Shown: positions 7,261 to 14,251, counted from the stretch's first letter. The stretch is 33,364 nt of DNA from Candidatus Omnitrophota bacterium (GCA_016177155.1 JACOVU010000004.1:1-33364), one strand, 5' to 3'. The notes: a model not told the origin generated them from the letters alone. A program made the numbers and translations.

Positions 7261-7767
7261 ATGGGAATGGTGAGGAAATCAATTCGATGGATGGGAAGTT
7301 TATTTTTGCTTATGGGATTTGTAACATCACCTGTGCTGGCTGAAGTGGACTTAGAGACGACTCAGAGCGCAGAGACGCTTGAGGAAACATCTCAGATCGA
7401 AATGTCTCAAACAAAAACACCAGCAGCACCACAAATAGATCCTAAAGAAATTCAAAAGGCGCTCGCCGAAGCAGGTTTCTATAAAGGCACGATCGACGGG
7501 GTGATCGGTAAAAAAAGCCGAGCTGCAATCCGAGCGTTCCAAGAGAAGCATGGTCTTAAAGCTGATGGCGTTTGCGGTCCGAAGACTTGGGAAAAACTCA
7601 AAGCTTATTTAGAGGAAGCTCAAGAAATGGATGCAGTTGATCAAGAGCTTGCCACTCCAACGGCAGATGAAGGAAATTCACTTACTGAAGACGCGGCAAT
7701 GGACCCTTGGACAGAGCCTGAACCCGAACCCGAAAGTAGTGAGTTGAAGCAAAAGCTGGTTTCTTAA
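7261..7767 (+). CDS. Exported peptidoglycan-binding domain protein
   Basis: A secreted or periplasmic protein of about 168 residues. An N-terminal signal peptide (VRKSIRWMGSLFLLMGFV then SPVLA as cleavage site) is followed by a Thr/Glu-rich linker, one peptidoglycan-binding type 1 domain (PF01471; EIQKALAEAGFYKGTIDG, GKKSRAAIRAFQEKHGLKADGVCGPKTW) and an acidic Glu/Pro-rich tail. No enzymatic domain is visible, so it probably anchors or marks cell wall. The start is uncertain: GTG 7252, ATG 7261 and ATG 7267 all precede the signal; GGGGGAG at 7242-7248 lies upstream. Upstream, an inverted repeat CCAGTTCT/AGAACTGG (7197-7221) separates it from the reductase gene. Confidence 0.8.
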   Translation: MGMVRKSIRWMGSLFLLMGFVTSPVLAEVDLETTQSAETLEETSQIEMSQTKTPAAPQIDPKEIQKALAEAGFYKGTIDGVIGKKSRAAIRAFQEKHGLKADGVCGPKTWEKLKAYLEEAQEMDAVDQELATPTADEGNSLTEDAAMDPWTEPEPEPESSELKQKLVS

Positions 7768-7769
7768 CC

Positions 7770-8198
7770 TTGCGTCAAATTTCAAGCGGCGGCGTTGTCT
7801 TTAAGCGCGCGCCTTTGGGTGTTCAGGTTTGTTTGATTGCTCGAAGACGCTTTCAAGAGCTCGTTTGGTGTTTGCCGAAAGGGCATGTTGAACCGAACGA
7901 AAGTTTTGAAGAAGCAGCCCTCCGGGAAGTCAAGGAAGAAACCGGAATTTCTGCCCGCATTCTCGCTCCTCTCGGGCCGATTAGGTATTCCTTTTTCGAT
8001 CTAGAAGAAAGGAAACGGATTTTGAAAACGGTTCATTTTTTTCTCATGCGGTATTCCAAAGGAAAACTGACAGACCATGACGATGAGGTTGAGTGCGCCA
8101 AGTGGTTTTTGCTTGGCGAAGCGCTTCAAAATGCTGAGTACCCGAGCGAAAAGGAGATTCTCAAAAGTGCCATTCGAAAACTGAAAGCATTGAAATGA
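7770..8198 (+). CDS. NUDIX hydrolase
   Basis: Hydrolyses a nucleoside diphosphate linked to another moiety. The 142-residue protein begins with SSGGVVFKR, typical of Ap4A-hydrolase-like NUDIX proteins, and has a complete Nudix box GX5EX7REVXEETGI (GHVEPNE, then REVKEETGI at residues about 37-59). It starts with TTG two bases after the previous stop and its end overlaps plsC by four bases (ATGA), so it is an internal operon member. The exact substrate (diadenosine polyphosphate, 8-oxo-dGTP or other) cannot be assigned. Confidence 0.92.
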   Translation: MRQISSGGVVFKRAPLGVQVCLIARRRFQELVWCLPKGHVEPNESFEEAALREVKEETGISARILAPLGPIRYSFFDLEERKRILKTVHFFLMRYSKGKLTDHDDEVECAKWFLLGEALQNAEYPSEKEILKSAIRKLKALK

Positions 8199-8965
8199 GC
8201 AAGCGAAAACATCATTCTTTTGATGTGGCTCGTTCACTGATCAGTTGGTCCTTTGTTGGCATTGTGACCATTGTATTCTTTTTCCCGGTTTTTCTTACCG
8301 CCGTCATTCTATTCCCGTTTGATAGAAACGTAAAACAGATGCATCCCATAGCCTCTTTGTGGGCAAAAGCCATCTTATTGGTATGCCCCTTGATGCGAAT
8401 CCACGTTGAAGGAGAAGAACATTTAGAGCATGGCAAAACCTATGTATTGGTAGCTAATCATCAAAGCCTTGCTGACATTATCACGGTCCTTCACCTCAAT
8501 CATCCCTTTAAGTTCGTCGCAAAGCAGGAACTATTTTTGATCCCATTTATGGGCTGGGCACTTTGGTTTGCGGGGTATATTCCGCTGATACGAGGAGACC
8601 AAAAAAGCGGAAAAGAAGCTGTTAAACACATGAGCCGCTATTTAAAACATGGCGTCTCCATCCTCTTGTTTCCAGAAGGAACGAGAAGCCGCGACGGAGA
8701 AATTCATGATTTTAAGGTCGGGGCGTTTAAGCTGGCGGTCGAGGAAGGGGTTCCGGTTGTGCCGATTGTGATTCAGGGGACTCGCGATCTCATTCCTAAA
8801 GGGAGTCTTGTGATAGGGGATCGTGTCGAGGTCACCATGAAAGTCGGAAAGCCGCGCCTTTCTTCTCAGAAAGAACCTGGGTCAATTGAATCTTTTTGCC
8901 GAGAAACCCGGACAGAAATGATTGAAACACTGAAGAAACTCCGCACTCAAAGGGGTGGGGGATGA
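8195..8965 (+). CDS. plsC: 1-acyl-sn-glycerol-3-phosphate acyltransferase (PlsC family)
   Basis: Membrane enzyme that acylates lysophosphatidic acid to phosphatidic acid in phospholipid synthesis. The 256 residues show an N-terminal transmembrane helix (about residues 13-38), the HX4D motif NHQSLAD, FVAKQELFLIPFMGW, and the acceptor motif LFPEGTRSRDGE followed by VPIVIQGT. Start ATG 8195 overlaps the NUDIX stop (ATGA). The last codons (RGGG) and the TGA stop fall in palindromic element B, which separates it from apgM. Confidence 0.93.
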   Translation: MSKRKHHSFDVARSLISWSFVGIVTIVFFFPVFLTAVILFPFDRNVKQMHPIASLWAKAILLVCPLMRIHVEGEEHLEHGKTYVLVANHQSLADIITVLHLNHPFKFVAKQELFLIPFMGWALWFAGYIPLIRGDQKSGKEAVKHMSRYLKHGVSILLFPEGTRSRDGEIHDFKVGAFKLAVEEGVPVVPIVIQGTRDLIPKGSLVIGDRVEVTMKVGKPRLSSQKEPGSIESFCRETRTEMIETLKKLRTQRGGG

Positions 8966-9073
8966 TCCCCCACCACGGCAAGTCTTGTTAAATTATAGTT
9001 TTCATTACTATAATAGGTTACGTTAGACATAGCAGATGATGTTAAATTTTACGAACTCGGGTGGTGGGGGATG
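8963..9073 (+). repeat. Junction palindromic element, copy B (plsC to apgM)
   Basis: Left arm ATCCCCCACCAC (8965-8976) begins on the A of the plsC stop TGA. Right arm GTGGTGGGGGAT (9061-9072) is its perfect complement and runs into the apgM start codon. Between them are the hairpin ATTATAGT/ACTATAAT (8992-8999, 9007-9014) and CGTTAGACATAGC (9021-9033), which matches one half of the palindrome inside the second lpxL gene. Confidence 0.75.
8985..9014 (+). promoter_or_regulatory. Possible promoter within element B
   Basis: TTGTTA (8985-8990) and TATAAT (9009-9014) are 18 bases apart, pointing towards apgM. The -10 is perfect, the -35 matches 4 of 6. The palindrome ATTATAGT/ACTATAAT overlaps the -10, so the match could be incidental. 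Confidence 0.35.
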
Positions 9074-10276
9074 AAACGCATCGTGATTGTTCCCGATGGC
9101 GTAGGAGATTGGCCGCTTAAAGAATTAGGCGGAAAAACTCCTCTCGATGTTGCACAAAAACCCAACTTGGATGAACTTTCGCGGAATTCCATTTTGGGGA
9201 CGCTCAAAACTTGTCCCGACGGGATGTATCCTGGAAGCGACGTCTGCGGTCTTTCCTTGATGGGTTATGATCCCAAAGTTGGTTATACGGGGCGCGCCCC
9301 GCTTGAAGCGGCGAACATCGGGATTGTGCTCAAGGCGGGCGAGCTTGCATTTCGATGTAACCTTGTGAATGAAGAAAATGGTATTCTCACTGATTATTCT
9401 GCCGGTCACATTTCAACGGAAGAAGCCGATCTTCTGATTCAAGAACTTCAAAGGAAACTCGGCACAAACCTTATTTCCTTTCATACCGGCAAAATGTACC
9501 GCCACATCATGTGGCATAAGCGCTCAAGTGATCTGGAGGTTCAAACCGATCAGCCTCATGATTTTCAGGGAAGTCCCTATGCCGAGCATTGGCCAAAGGG
9601 TAAGGGAGCTCAGATTCTGGTGGAACTGACTGAGAAGTCTAAAAAGATTTTATTCGATCATCCCGTTAATCGCGAGCGTGTCATAGAAGGGAAGAAACCT
9701 GCTAACATGATTTGGTTTTGGGGTGGCGGCGGAGCACCAAAACTCGAACCCTTTGAGAAAAAATACGGTCTTCGAGGAGGCGTCATCTCTGCGGTGGATT
9801 TGCTCAACGGTCTCGGTCGTTATCTCGAATGGGAAATTATTTCTGTTCCTGGCGCGACGGGTTATTTTGACACCGACTATGCGGCGAAAGGTCGTTATGC
9901 GATCGAAGCGCTCACGCGGCTCGACTTAGTTTTCATCCATGTTGAGGCGACGGATGAGGCAGGGCACGTTGGAAATTATAAAGAAAAAGTTCGAGCGATT
10001 GAAAATCTAGATCGCCATATTGTAGAACCTATTGTCGCTCACTTGAAAAAACTCCCTACTTGGAGACTTTTTGTCGCACCCGACCATTACACCCCCACTG
10101 TTAAAAAGACGCATGTTGCAGAGCCCGTCCCATTTATTTTCGCGGGTTCAGATCTTTCTTGTTCACGTTCCGAGCGGCCCTATACCGAGGCCGACTCAAA
10201 AGCAACCGGAATCGCACTGGACCGCGGTTACGAGCTGATGCTCCGACTGGTCAAAGGTTGGGCGCACTATGGATAA
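9071..10276 (+). CDS. apgM: Cofactor-independent phosphoglycerate mutase, archaeal type
   Basis: Interconverts 3- and 2-phosphoglycerate without 2,3-bisphosphoglycerate in glycolysis. The 401-residue protein belongs to the alkaline-phosphatase superfamily: VPDGVGD metal ligand at the N-terminus, the phosphorylated Ser in PGSDVCGLSLMGYDP, GRAPLEAANIG, FIHVEATDEAGHVGN and APDHYTPTVKKTH supplying the other metal ligands. It resembles the ApgM type rather than bacterial GpmI (about 510 residues). The start ATG and its G-rich binding sequence are supplied by element B. Some homologues are annotated as phosphonopyruvate decarboxylase-like proteins; the length and motifs favour ApgM. Confidence 0.93.
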   Translation: MKRIVIVPDGVGDWPLKELGGKTPLDVAQKPNLDELSRNSILGTLKTCPDGMYPGSDVCGLSLMGYDPKVGYTGRAPLEAANIGIVLKAGELAFRCNLVNEENGILTDYSAGHISTEEADLLIQELQRKLGTNLISFHTGKMYRHIMWHKRSSDLEVQTDQPHDFQGSPYAEHWPKGKGAQILVELTEKSKKILFDHPVNRERVIEGKKPANMIWFWGGGGAPKLEPFEKKYGLRGGVISAVDLLNGLGRYLEWEIISVPGATGYFDTDYAAKGRYAIEALTRLDLVFIHVEATDEAGHVGNYKEKVRAIENLDRHIVEPIVAHLKKLPTWRLFVAPDHYTPTVKKTHVAEPVPFIFAGSDLSCSRSERPYTEADSKATGIALDRGYELMLRLVKGWAHYG

Positions 10277-10308
10277 ATCAGAAAACCGTACTTCGTTATT
10301 CGGCGGAG

Positions 10309-10521
10309 AAAGCAGGTGGTTGGGATGATCCCCCACCACTTTCCTGTACGTCATTGCGAGCGAAGCGCCGCCTTTGGCGAGCCTCGCCTTCGGCGGGAAG
10401 CAATCTTTGAGATTGCTTCGTCGTCCTGTACGGGACTCCTCGTCCGCCAGAGGACGGATCCGTCCGATTTTTGGTGGACAATGACAGGTTCAAGTTCTTC
10501 CAACAAAAGTGGTGGGGGATG
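10309..10521 (+). repeat. Junction palindromic element, copy C, with an extra arm and a nested repeat
   Basis: AAAGCAGGTGGTTGGGAT at 10309-10326 is identical to the right arm of copy A. It is followed by left arm ATCCCCCACCACTTT (10328-10342), the perfect complement of right arm AAAGTGGTGGGGGAT (10506-10520), which carries the start of the FtsB-like gene. The interior has the widespread CATTGCGAGCGAAGC-type repeat with hairpin GAAGCAATCT/AGATTGCTTC (10397-10406, 10410-10419) and closing CAATGACAGG. It therefore looks like one repeat inserted in another. Confidence 0.75.
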
Positions 10522-10821
10522 AACCGTTTTACTCCGCTCTGGATTTTTCTTGTTATTTTTGTTCTAGGTGCAATTTATCTTCCAGGTTTTGCGAAGTATT
10601 TAAAACTCAAACGCAAGGATCAAGCGCTTTATCAAGAGCTTGAAGCGCTCAAACAGGAAATCGCGAAACTCGAAGAGGAAGAACATTTGCTCAAAACAGA
10701 TTTGACCAAACTCGAAGAAGCGGTTCGTCAGGAACTTGGACTTGTGAAACCTGGTGAAACAGTCGTTCGTGTCATTGAAGAAGAAATCCCCGCCGAGCCT
10801 CCCGCACCGAAGTCTACGTAA
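10519..10821 (+). CDS. Septum formation initiator protein, FtsB/DivIC family
   Basis: Small bitopic membrane protein that would join the FtsL-FtsB-FtsQ divisome complex. The 100 residues comprise a short cytoplasmic start, one transmembrane helix (about 8-25), then a Leu/Glu/Lys-rich coiled coil (about 32-78, EALKQEIAKLEEEEHLLKTD) and the LGLVKPGETVVRV segment typical of DivIC/FtsB, ending in a Pro-rich tail. The start ATG 10519 is inside the right arm of element C; a longer frame from TTG 10471 is repeat sequence. A strong terminator follows 20 bases after the stop. Confidence 0.85.
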   Translation: MNRFTPLWIFLVIFVLGAIYLPGFAKYLKLKRKDQALYQELEALKQEIAKLEEEEHLLKTDLTKLEEAVRQELGLVKPGETVVRVIEEEIPAEPPAPKST

Positions 10822-10840
10822 ATTCTTTTTGTATAAAATA

Positions 10841-10869
10841 AAAAGCCTCTTCGAAATGAAGAGGCTTTT
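10841..10869 (+). terminator. Intrinsic terminator after the FtsB-like gene
   Basis: AAAAGCCTCTTC (10841-10852), loop GAAAT, GAAGAGGCTTTT (10858-10869): a perfect 12-bp stem ending in TTTT. Because the stem begins with AAAA it can work in both directions. Confidence 0.85.
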
Positions 10870-10881
10870 CGCGAATTGGTA

Positions 10882-10955
10882 GCGGGGGCACTTGACGCTT
10901 AATGCGTCAAAGTACTACGCCGGGCGATTTTGGAAGTCGCCTCGGCTATCCCCGC
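10882..10955. repeat. 74-bp three-way palindrome, possible tRNA remnant
   Basis: GCGGGG (10882-10887) pairs with CCCCGC (10950-10955) around two hairpins, TTGACGC/GCGTCAA (10892-10898, 10904-10910) and GGCGA/TCGCC (10923-10927, 10937-10941). Length and outer stem imitate a tRNA. On the - strand it begins GCGGGGATAGC, has CTTCCAA and ends CCCGCTACCA, like a damaged tRNA-Gly(TCC), but it has no T-arm motif or D-loop, so no functional tRNA is called. Confidence 0.5.
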
Positions 10956-10969
10956 AATACTTTCCGAAC

Positions 10970-11004
10970 AAAAAAGGCCAAGCGTTTTGCACTTGGCCTT
11001 TTTT
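10970..11004. terminator. Bidirectional terminator next to initiator tRNA
   Basis: AAAAAAGGCCAAG (10970-10982) and CTTGGCCTTTTTT (10992-11004) form a perfect 13-bp stem with A and T tracts on both sides, ending the - strand tRNA transcript. The stem can be extended outwards by 14 of 15 further pairs (10950-10964 with 11006-11020), which would include the 3' end of the tRNA. Confidence 0.85.
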
Positions 11005-11012
11005 AGAAAGTA

Positions 11013-11086
11013 TAGCGGGGGCCGGATTTGAACCGACGACCTCAAGGTTATGAGCCTTGCGAGCTACCAGGCTGCTCCACCCCGCG
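11013..11086 (-). tRNA. tRNA-Met(CAT), initiator
   Basis: Complete 74-nt cloverleaf on the - strand. The C1-U72 mismatch at the top of the acceptor stem marks it as the initiator, with D-loop AGCCTGGTA, anticodon loop CTCATAA and T-loop TTCAAAT. The anticodon stem is CAAGG/CCTTG, so one of the three conserved G-C pairs of initiators is A29-U41 here. CCA is not encoded. Confidence 0.93.
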
Positions 11087-11155
11087 CCGAATTTAAAAAG
11101 AGCAAACCCACTAATTTGGATTTACTCGAATCATGGGAATTTGCAGGAAGCACAT

Positions 11156-11183
11156 ATTATACTCTGGTTAACTTTGAAAACAA
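11156..11183 (-). promoter_or_regulatory. Promoter for initiator tRNA
   Basis: On the - strand TTGTTT (complement of 11178-11183) and a perfect TATAAT (complement of 11156-11161) with a 16-base spacer, about 70 bases before the tRNA. Confidence 0.5.
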
Positions 11184-11199
11184 GACCTATCTAAGCTCA

Positions 11200-11228
11200 T
11201 TGACTCCAGTTTTGCGCGTTGATAGAAT
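11200..11228 (+). promoter_or_regulatory. Strong sigma70-type promoter placing the start codon at the transcript 5' end
   Basis: TTGACT (11200-11205) and TAGAAT (11223-11228), spacer 17 bases. The expected transcription start is about 11235, exactly the GTG start codon of the next gene, suggesting a leaderless mRNA. Confidence 0.6.
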
Positions 11229-11234
11229 CCTGAC

Positions 11235-11852
11235 GTGAACGTAACCTTTTATCTGATCCTCTTTCTTGTTTTATGTGGTTCTGCTCAAGCCCGAGAAGAT
11301 TATTCTGCCGAAGCTAAAGTTACCCTCCCGCTTGGGCGCGGAGAGCAGTCTCATGAAATGCAACCCTACGTGGTTGAGCGCGTTGCCGATGGAGATACAT
11401 TCCGCCTTCCGAATGGCCAAAACCTTAAGCTTGCCGAAGTGAATGCCCCCGAAGTTCATCATGCCCCGAAACTGACCCAAGAGGCGAAACGTTTCCGAAA
11501 AGAGGTTTGGACGTACCGCACTTGGGGCGTGGAAGCTCAAACGCTTGTCGGGAAATTACTCAACCAAAGTCAAAATGAAATCAAGGCAGAATCCAATGGG
11601 GAAACTTTTGATGAAGAGGGAAATTTGCTGACGAACGTTTACATTCCATTGAATCGCTTGGAAACGGGAATGATCCCAGACGGGACAGTTATTTTAGAAA
11701 AAGGGAATGAGCAGTACGAAATTTTTCTCAATGCTTATTTGGTGAAACTGGGTCTTGCCGAAGTCGTGGATCAAAATGGCGGAACACATCAAGAGCTGCT
11801 GCGAATGCTAGAGGCCGAAGCCAAGAAGAATAAGCGGGGACTTTGGGCTTAA
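11235..11852 (+). CDS. Exported thermonuclease-fold protein with degenerate active site
   Basis: SNase-like OB-fold protein of 205 residues with a signal peptide (MNVTFYLILFLVLCGSAQA, cleavage after residue 19). The core is VERVADGDTFRLPNGQNLKL and the C-terminus is YEIFLNAYLVKLGLAEV with KKNKRGLWA, as in thermonucleases. D52 and D54 of DGDT and E73 remain, but the position of SNase R35 is K65, D40 is N70, and the Arg87-like site reads GNLLTNVY instead of GRLLAYVY. Nuclease activity is therefore doubtful; nucleic-acid or wall binding in the envelope is possible. The GTG start coincides with the predicted transcript start. It begins the run of genes through the second lpxL. Confidence 0.82.
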   Translation: MNVTFYLILFLVLCGSAQAREDYSAEAKVTLPLGRGEQSHEMQPYVVERVADGDTFRLPNGQNLKLAEVNAPEVHHAPKLTQEAKRFRKEVWTYRTWGVEAQTLVGKLLNQSQNEIKAESNGETFDEEGNLLTNVYIPLNRLETGMIPDGTVILEKGNEQYEIFLNAYLVKLGLAEVVDQNGGTHQELLRMLEAEAKKNKRGLWA

Positions 11853-11875
11853 GGAAATTTTTATTTGGAGGCTGA

Positions 11876-12256
11876 ATGAATTGTCCGGTTTGTCGTGAAC
11901 CCATGATTGTTTTGGAATATGACCAAGTGGAGATTGATCATTGTGTCTCCTGCAAAGGCATTTGGCTTGATCGAGGCGAGTTGGAACTCTTGCTGGATAA
12001 CGGTGAGGAGGGCAAACATCTTCTTTCTTCCTTTCAAGGAGAGCCGAATCCGAAAGAAAAACCGAGAACTTGCCCCATTTGTTCCAAAAAGATGGAAGTT
12101 GTTTTGTGTGAAGACGTTCAGATAGATCGATGCCAGGCAGGTGATGGATTGTGGTTTGATCTTGGCGAACTTGAGTGTATTTTTCGGCTCAGCGGTCTCG
12201 GGGGGAATACGAAGGTGCTCGAGTGGCTTAAGCATATTTTTGCAAAAGCGGTTTAA
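11876..12256 (+). CDS. Zinc-finger protein with two zf-TFIIB-type repeats
   Basis: Small cytoplasmic protein (126 residues) built of two repeats of the zf-TFIIB family (PF13453). Repeat 1 has CPVC, then CVSCKGIWLDRGELELL, giving a complete four-Cys site. Repeat 2 has CPIC, then CQAGDGLWFDLGELECI, so its fourth Cys is Gly. Function is unknown for the family. ATG 11876 follows GGAGG at 11865-11869. It lies 15 bases before lemA, and all genes here face the same way. Confidence 0.8.
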   Translation: MNCPVCREPMIVLEYDQVEIDHCVSCKGIWLDRGELELLLDNGEEGKHLLSSFQGEPNPKEKPRTCPICSKKMEVVLCEDVQIDRCQAGDGLWFDLGELECIFRLSGLGGNTKVLEWLKHIFAKAV

Positions 12257-12271
12257 CGAAGGAGGAATTCC

Positions 12272-12832
12272 ATGGGTATTGGTTTGTGGATGGTATTAGC
12301 GGTAGTCGCGATTTTGGTGCTTTGGGTAATCGGTTTGTACAACGGACTTGTTGGCGCACGAAATCAGGTACGGAATAGTTGGTCTCAAATTGATGTCCAA
12401 CTCAAACGGAGGCATGACCTCATTCCTAATTTGATTGAGACCGTGAAAGGTTATGTGCAGCATGAGCGTGGAACACTTGAGAATTTGACTCAAGCGCGAA
12501 GCCAAGCGATGAATGCCACCACGGTCGGGGATAAAGCGCGCGCGGAAGCTCAGTTAAGCGGTGCGTTGGGGAGATTGCTTGCGGTCGTTGAAAATTATCC
12601 GGACCTTAAGGCAAATACGAATTTTCTCAGTTTGCAAGAAGAGCTAAGTTCGACCGAAAATCGGATTGCCTTTGCGCGGCAAAATTACAACGATCAGGTG
12701 CTTTCCTACAACAACAAGATTCAAATGTTTCCCTCCAATGTGATTGCAACGAGCTTTCACTTCAAGGCAGAAGAGTATTTTGAGCTTGAAGACCAAGCCC
12801 AAAAGGAAGTTCCAAAGGTTAAATTTTCCTAA
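12272..12832 (+). CDS. lemA: LemA family membrane protein
   Basis: Inner-membrane anchored helical protein of 186 residues with an N-terminal transmembrane helix (about 5-24) and the family core LYNGLVGARNQVRNSWSQID, QLKRRHDLIPNLIETVKGY, VVENYPDLKANTNF and ENRIAFARQNYND. LemA proteins are often encoded beside HtpX-type M48 proteases, as here. The biochemical role is unknown. ATG 12272 has AGGAGG-like sequence (12261-12266) upstream. Confidence 0.95.
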   Translation: MGIGLWMVLAVVAILVLWVIGLYNGLVGARNQVRNSWSQIDVQLKRRHDLIPNLIETVKGYVQHERGTLENLTQARSQAMNATTVGDKARAEAQLSGALGRLLAVVENYPDLKANTNFLSLQEELSSTENRIAFARQNYNDQVLSYNNKIQMFPSNVIATSFHFKAEEYFELEDQAQKEVPKVKFS

Positions 12833-12844
12833 AGCTGAGACTTT

Positions 12845-14251
12845 ATGTGGGAGATCATCGAAGCTAATAAGAGGAAGTCTTTTTTCCTTTTAATCGGGAT
12901 GGGATTTTGTCTCATCACTTTGGGTTACGCGTTGGGTGAAGCTTTCTTTCCTCCCGAGGGCGGGATACTGGGCATTGCCCTGGCTTCGAGCATTTGGTTT
13001 ATCATGTCTCTTGTGAGCTTCTTCTCAGGAGATCAAATTCTTTTGTCGGTCAGCCGCGCTAAGGAAGTAACCCGGGAAATTCATCCACAGCTGTTCAATA
13101 TCGTAGAAGAAATGAAGATTGCAGCCCATCTTCCTGCCATGCCCAGAATTTTCATCATGGACGAAGAAGCTCCAAACGCTTTTGCGACGGGAAGAAAACC
13201 TGAACGAAGCGCTGTAGCGGTTACCACAGGTCTTCTTTCCCGCCTCAATCGTGACGAGCTTCAAGGAGTCATTGCTCATGAAATGTCTCACATCCTGAAT
13301 CGGGACATTTTGTTTATGACGCTGGCAGGCATTATGCTCGGGAGCATCGTGTTGATTTCAGATACATTTTTGAGAGTGAGAATTCGTTCGTCAGGTTCAT
13401 CTCCCAGGTATCGGGCGCGGAGTTCCGGTAGCGGTCAAGCGCAAGCCATCATGTTTTTGGTAGCACTTCTCCTTTTGATTTTGGCGCCGATCGCAGCGCG
13501 CCTGCTTTACTTTGCTCTTTCGAGGAGGAGGGAGTATCTTGCCGATGCGAGTGGAGCGCGTCTCACTCGGTATCCGGAAGGTCTTGCTTCGGCCCTTCAG
13601 AAAATTGCTGATTCCGTGGTCGAGCTTCCTACCGCCAACCGAGTGACCGCTCCTATGTATATTGTGAATCCGTTTGGCGCTCGCTCGATGGGCTTTTCGG
13701 GTTTTCTGAGTACCCATCCGCCCGTTCGTGAACGAATCCAAATTTTGAGAAGTATGGCAGGAGGCGCGAGCTATGCAAGTTACCAAAACGCGTTTGCTTC
13801 CGTGATGGGGAGGCACGTTCCGATTATTCCGCCTTCTGGACTTAAAGATGCGGGTGAAATTTCAGTCCGAAAGCCATCGGTCGAAGAGGCGAAAAAACAA
13901 GATGCAAAGAGCAAAGCGCGCGGCCTTGGGGATTTAACCAGGGTTCTAAATCAATTTGCCTTTTTAACTTGTGTGTGTGGACTCCGGATTAAAGTGCCGC
14001 CTGATTTCAAACAACCCAAAATTGTGTGTCCTAAATGTTTGACTTCGCTCCAGAATCCTTTTCAAGGGCGAGTTCAAGGTGGTGAAAACCTTCCCCAAGA
14101 ATACGTTCGCCAAAGCCACAACTGGGAATCTTTTTCCTGTCGGTGCGGGAAATTGATTCAGTTATCGCCCGCGTTTTCGGGATCGAATGTTGAGTGTACG
14201 AATTGCGGTCAAAAGATCCTCATCGAAAATGCGCTCGCCGTTCCCTCATGA
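12845..14251 (+). CDS. M48 family zinc metalloprotease (HtpX-like) with C-terminal zinc ribbons
   Basis: Membrane protease of 468 residues, far longer than HtpX (about 290). Two N-terminal transmembrane helices (about 13-33 and 40-60) precede the zinc site HEMSH (145-149) and the glutamate ligand in RRREYLADASG. Two further helices lie between (about 160-175 and 196-220). The extra C-terminal part holds two zinc-ribbon-like units, CVCG...CPKC and CRCG...CTNC. It probably degrades damaged membrane proteins; the ribbons may recruit substrate or regulate. It follows lemA by 12 bases and overlaps the next gene by four bases (ATGA). Confidence 0.92.
   Translation: MWEIIEANKRKSFFLLIGMGFCLITLGYALGEAFFPPEGGILGIALASSIWFIMSLVSFFSGDQILLSVSRAKEVTREIHPQLFNIVEEMKIAAHLPAMPRIFIMDEEAPNAFATGRKPERSAVAVTTGLLSRLNRDELQGVIAHEMSHILNRDILFMTLAGIMLGSIVLISDTFLRVRIRSSGSSPRYRARSSGSGQAQAIMFLVALLLLILAPIAARLLYFALSRRREYLADASGARLTRYPEGLASALQKIADSVVELPTANRVTAPMYIVNPFGARSMGFSGFLSTHPPVRERIQILRSMAGGASYASYQNAFASVMGRHVPIIPPSGLKDAGEISVRKPSVEEAKKQDAKSKARGLGDLTRVLNQFAFLTCVCGLRIKVPPDFKQPKIVCPKCLTSLQNPFQGRVQGGENLPQEYVRQSHNWESFSCRCGKLIQLSPAFSGSNVECTNCGQKILIENALAVPS

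Noticed and set aside
10296-10522. Open frames on both strands across element C
   Set aside because: Their sequence is entirely the nested intergenic repeat; GC-rich palindromes keep frames open by chance.
10882-10955. A functional tRNA on the - strand
   Set aside because: No T-arm consensus, no D-loop, and the anticodon stem closes a nine-base loop.
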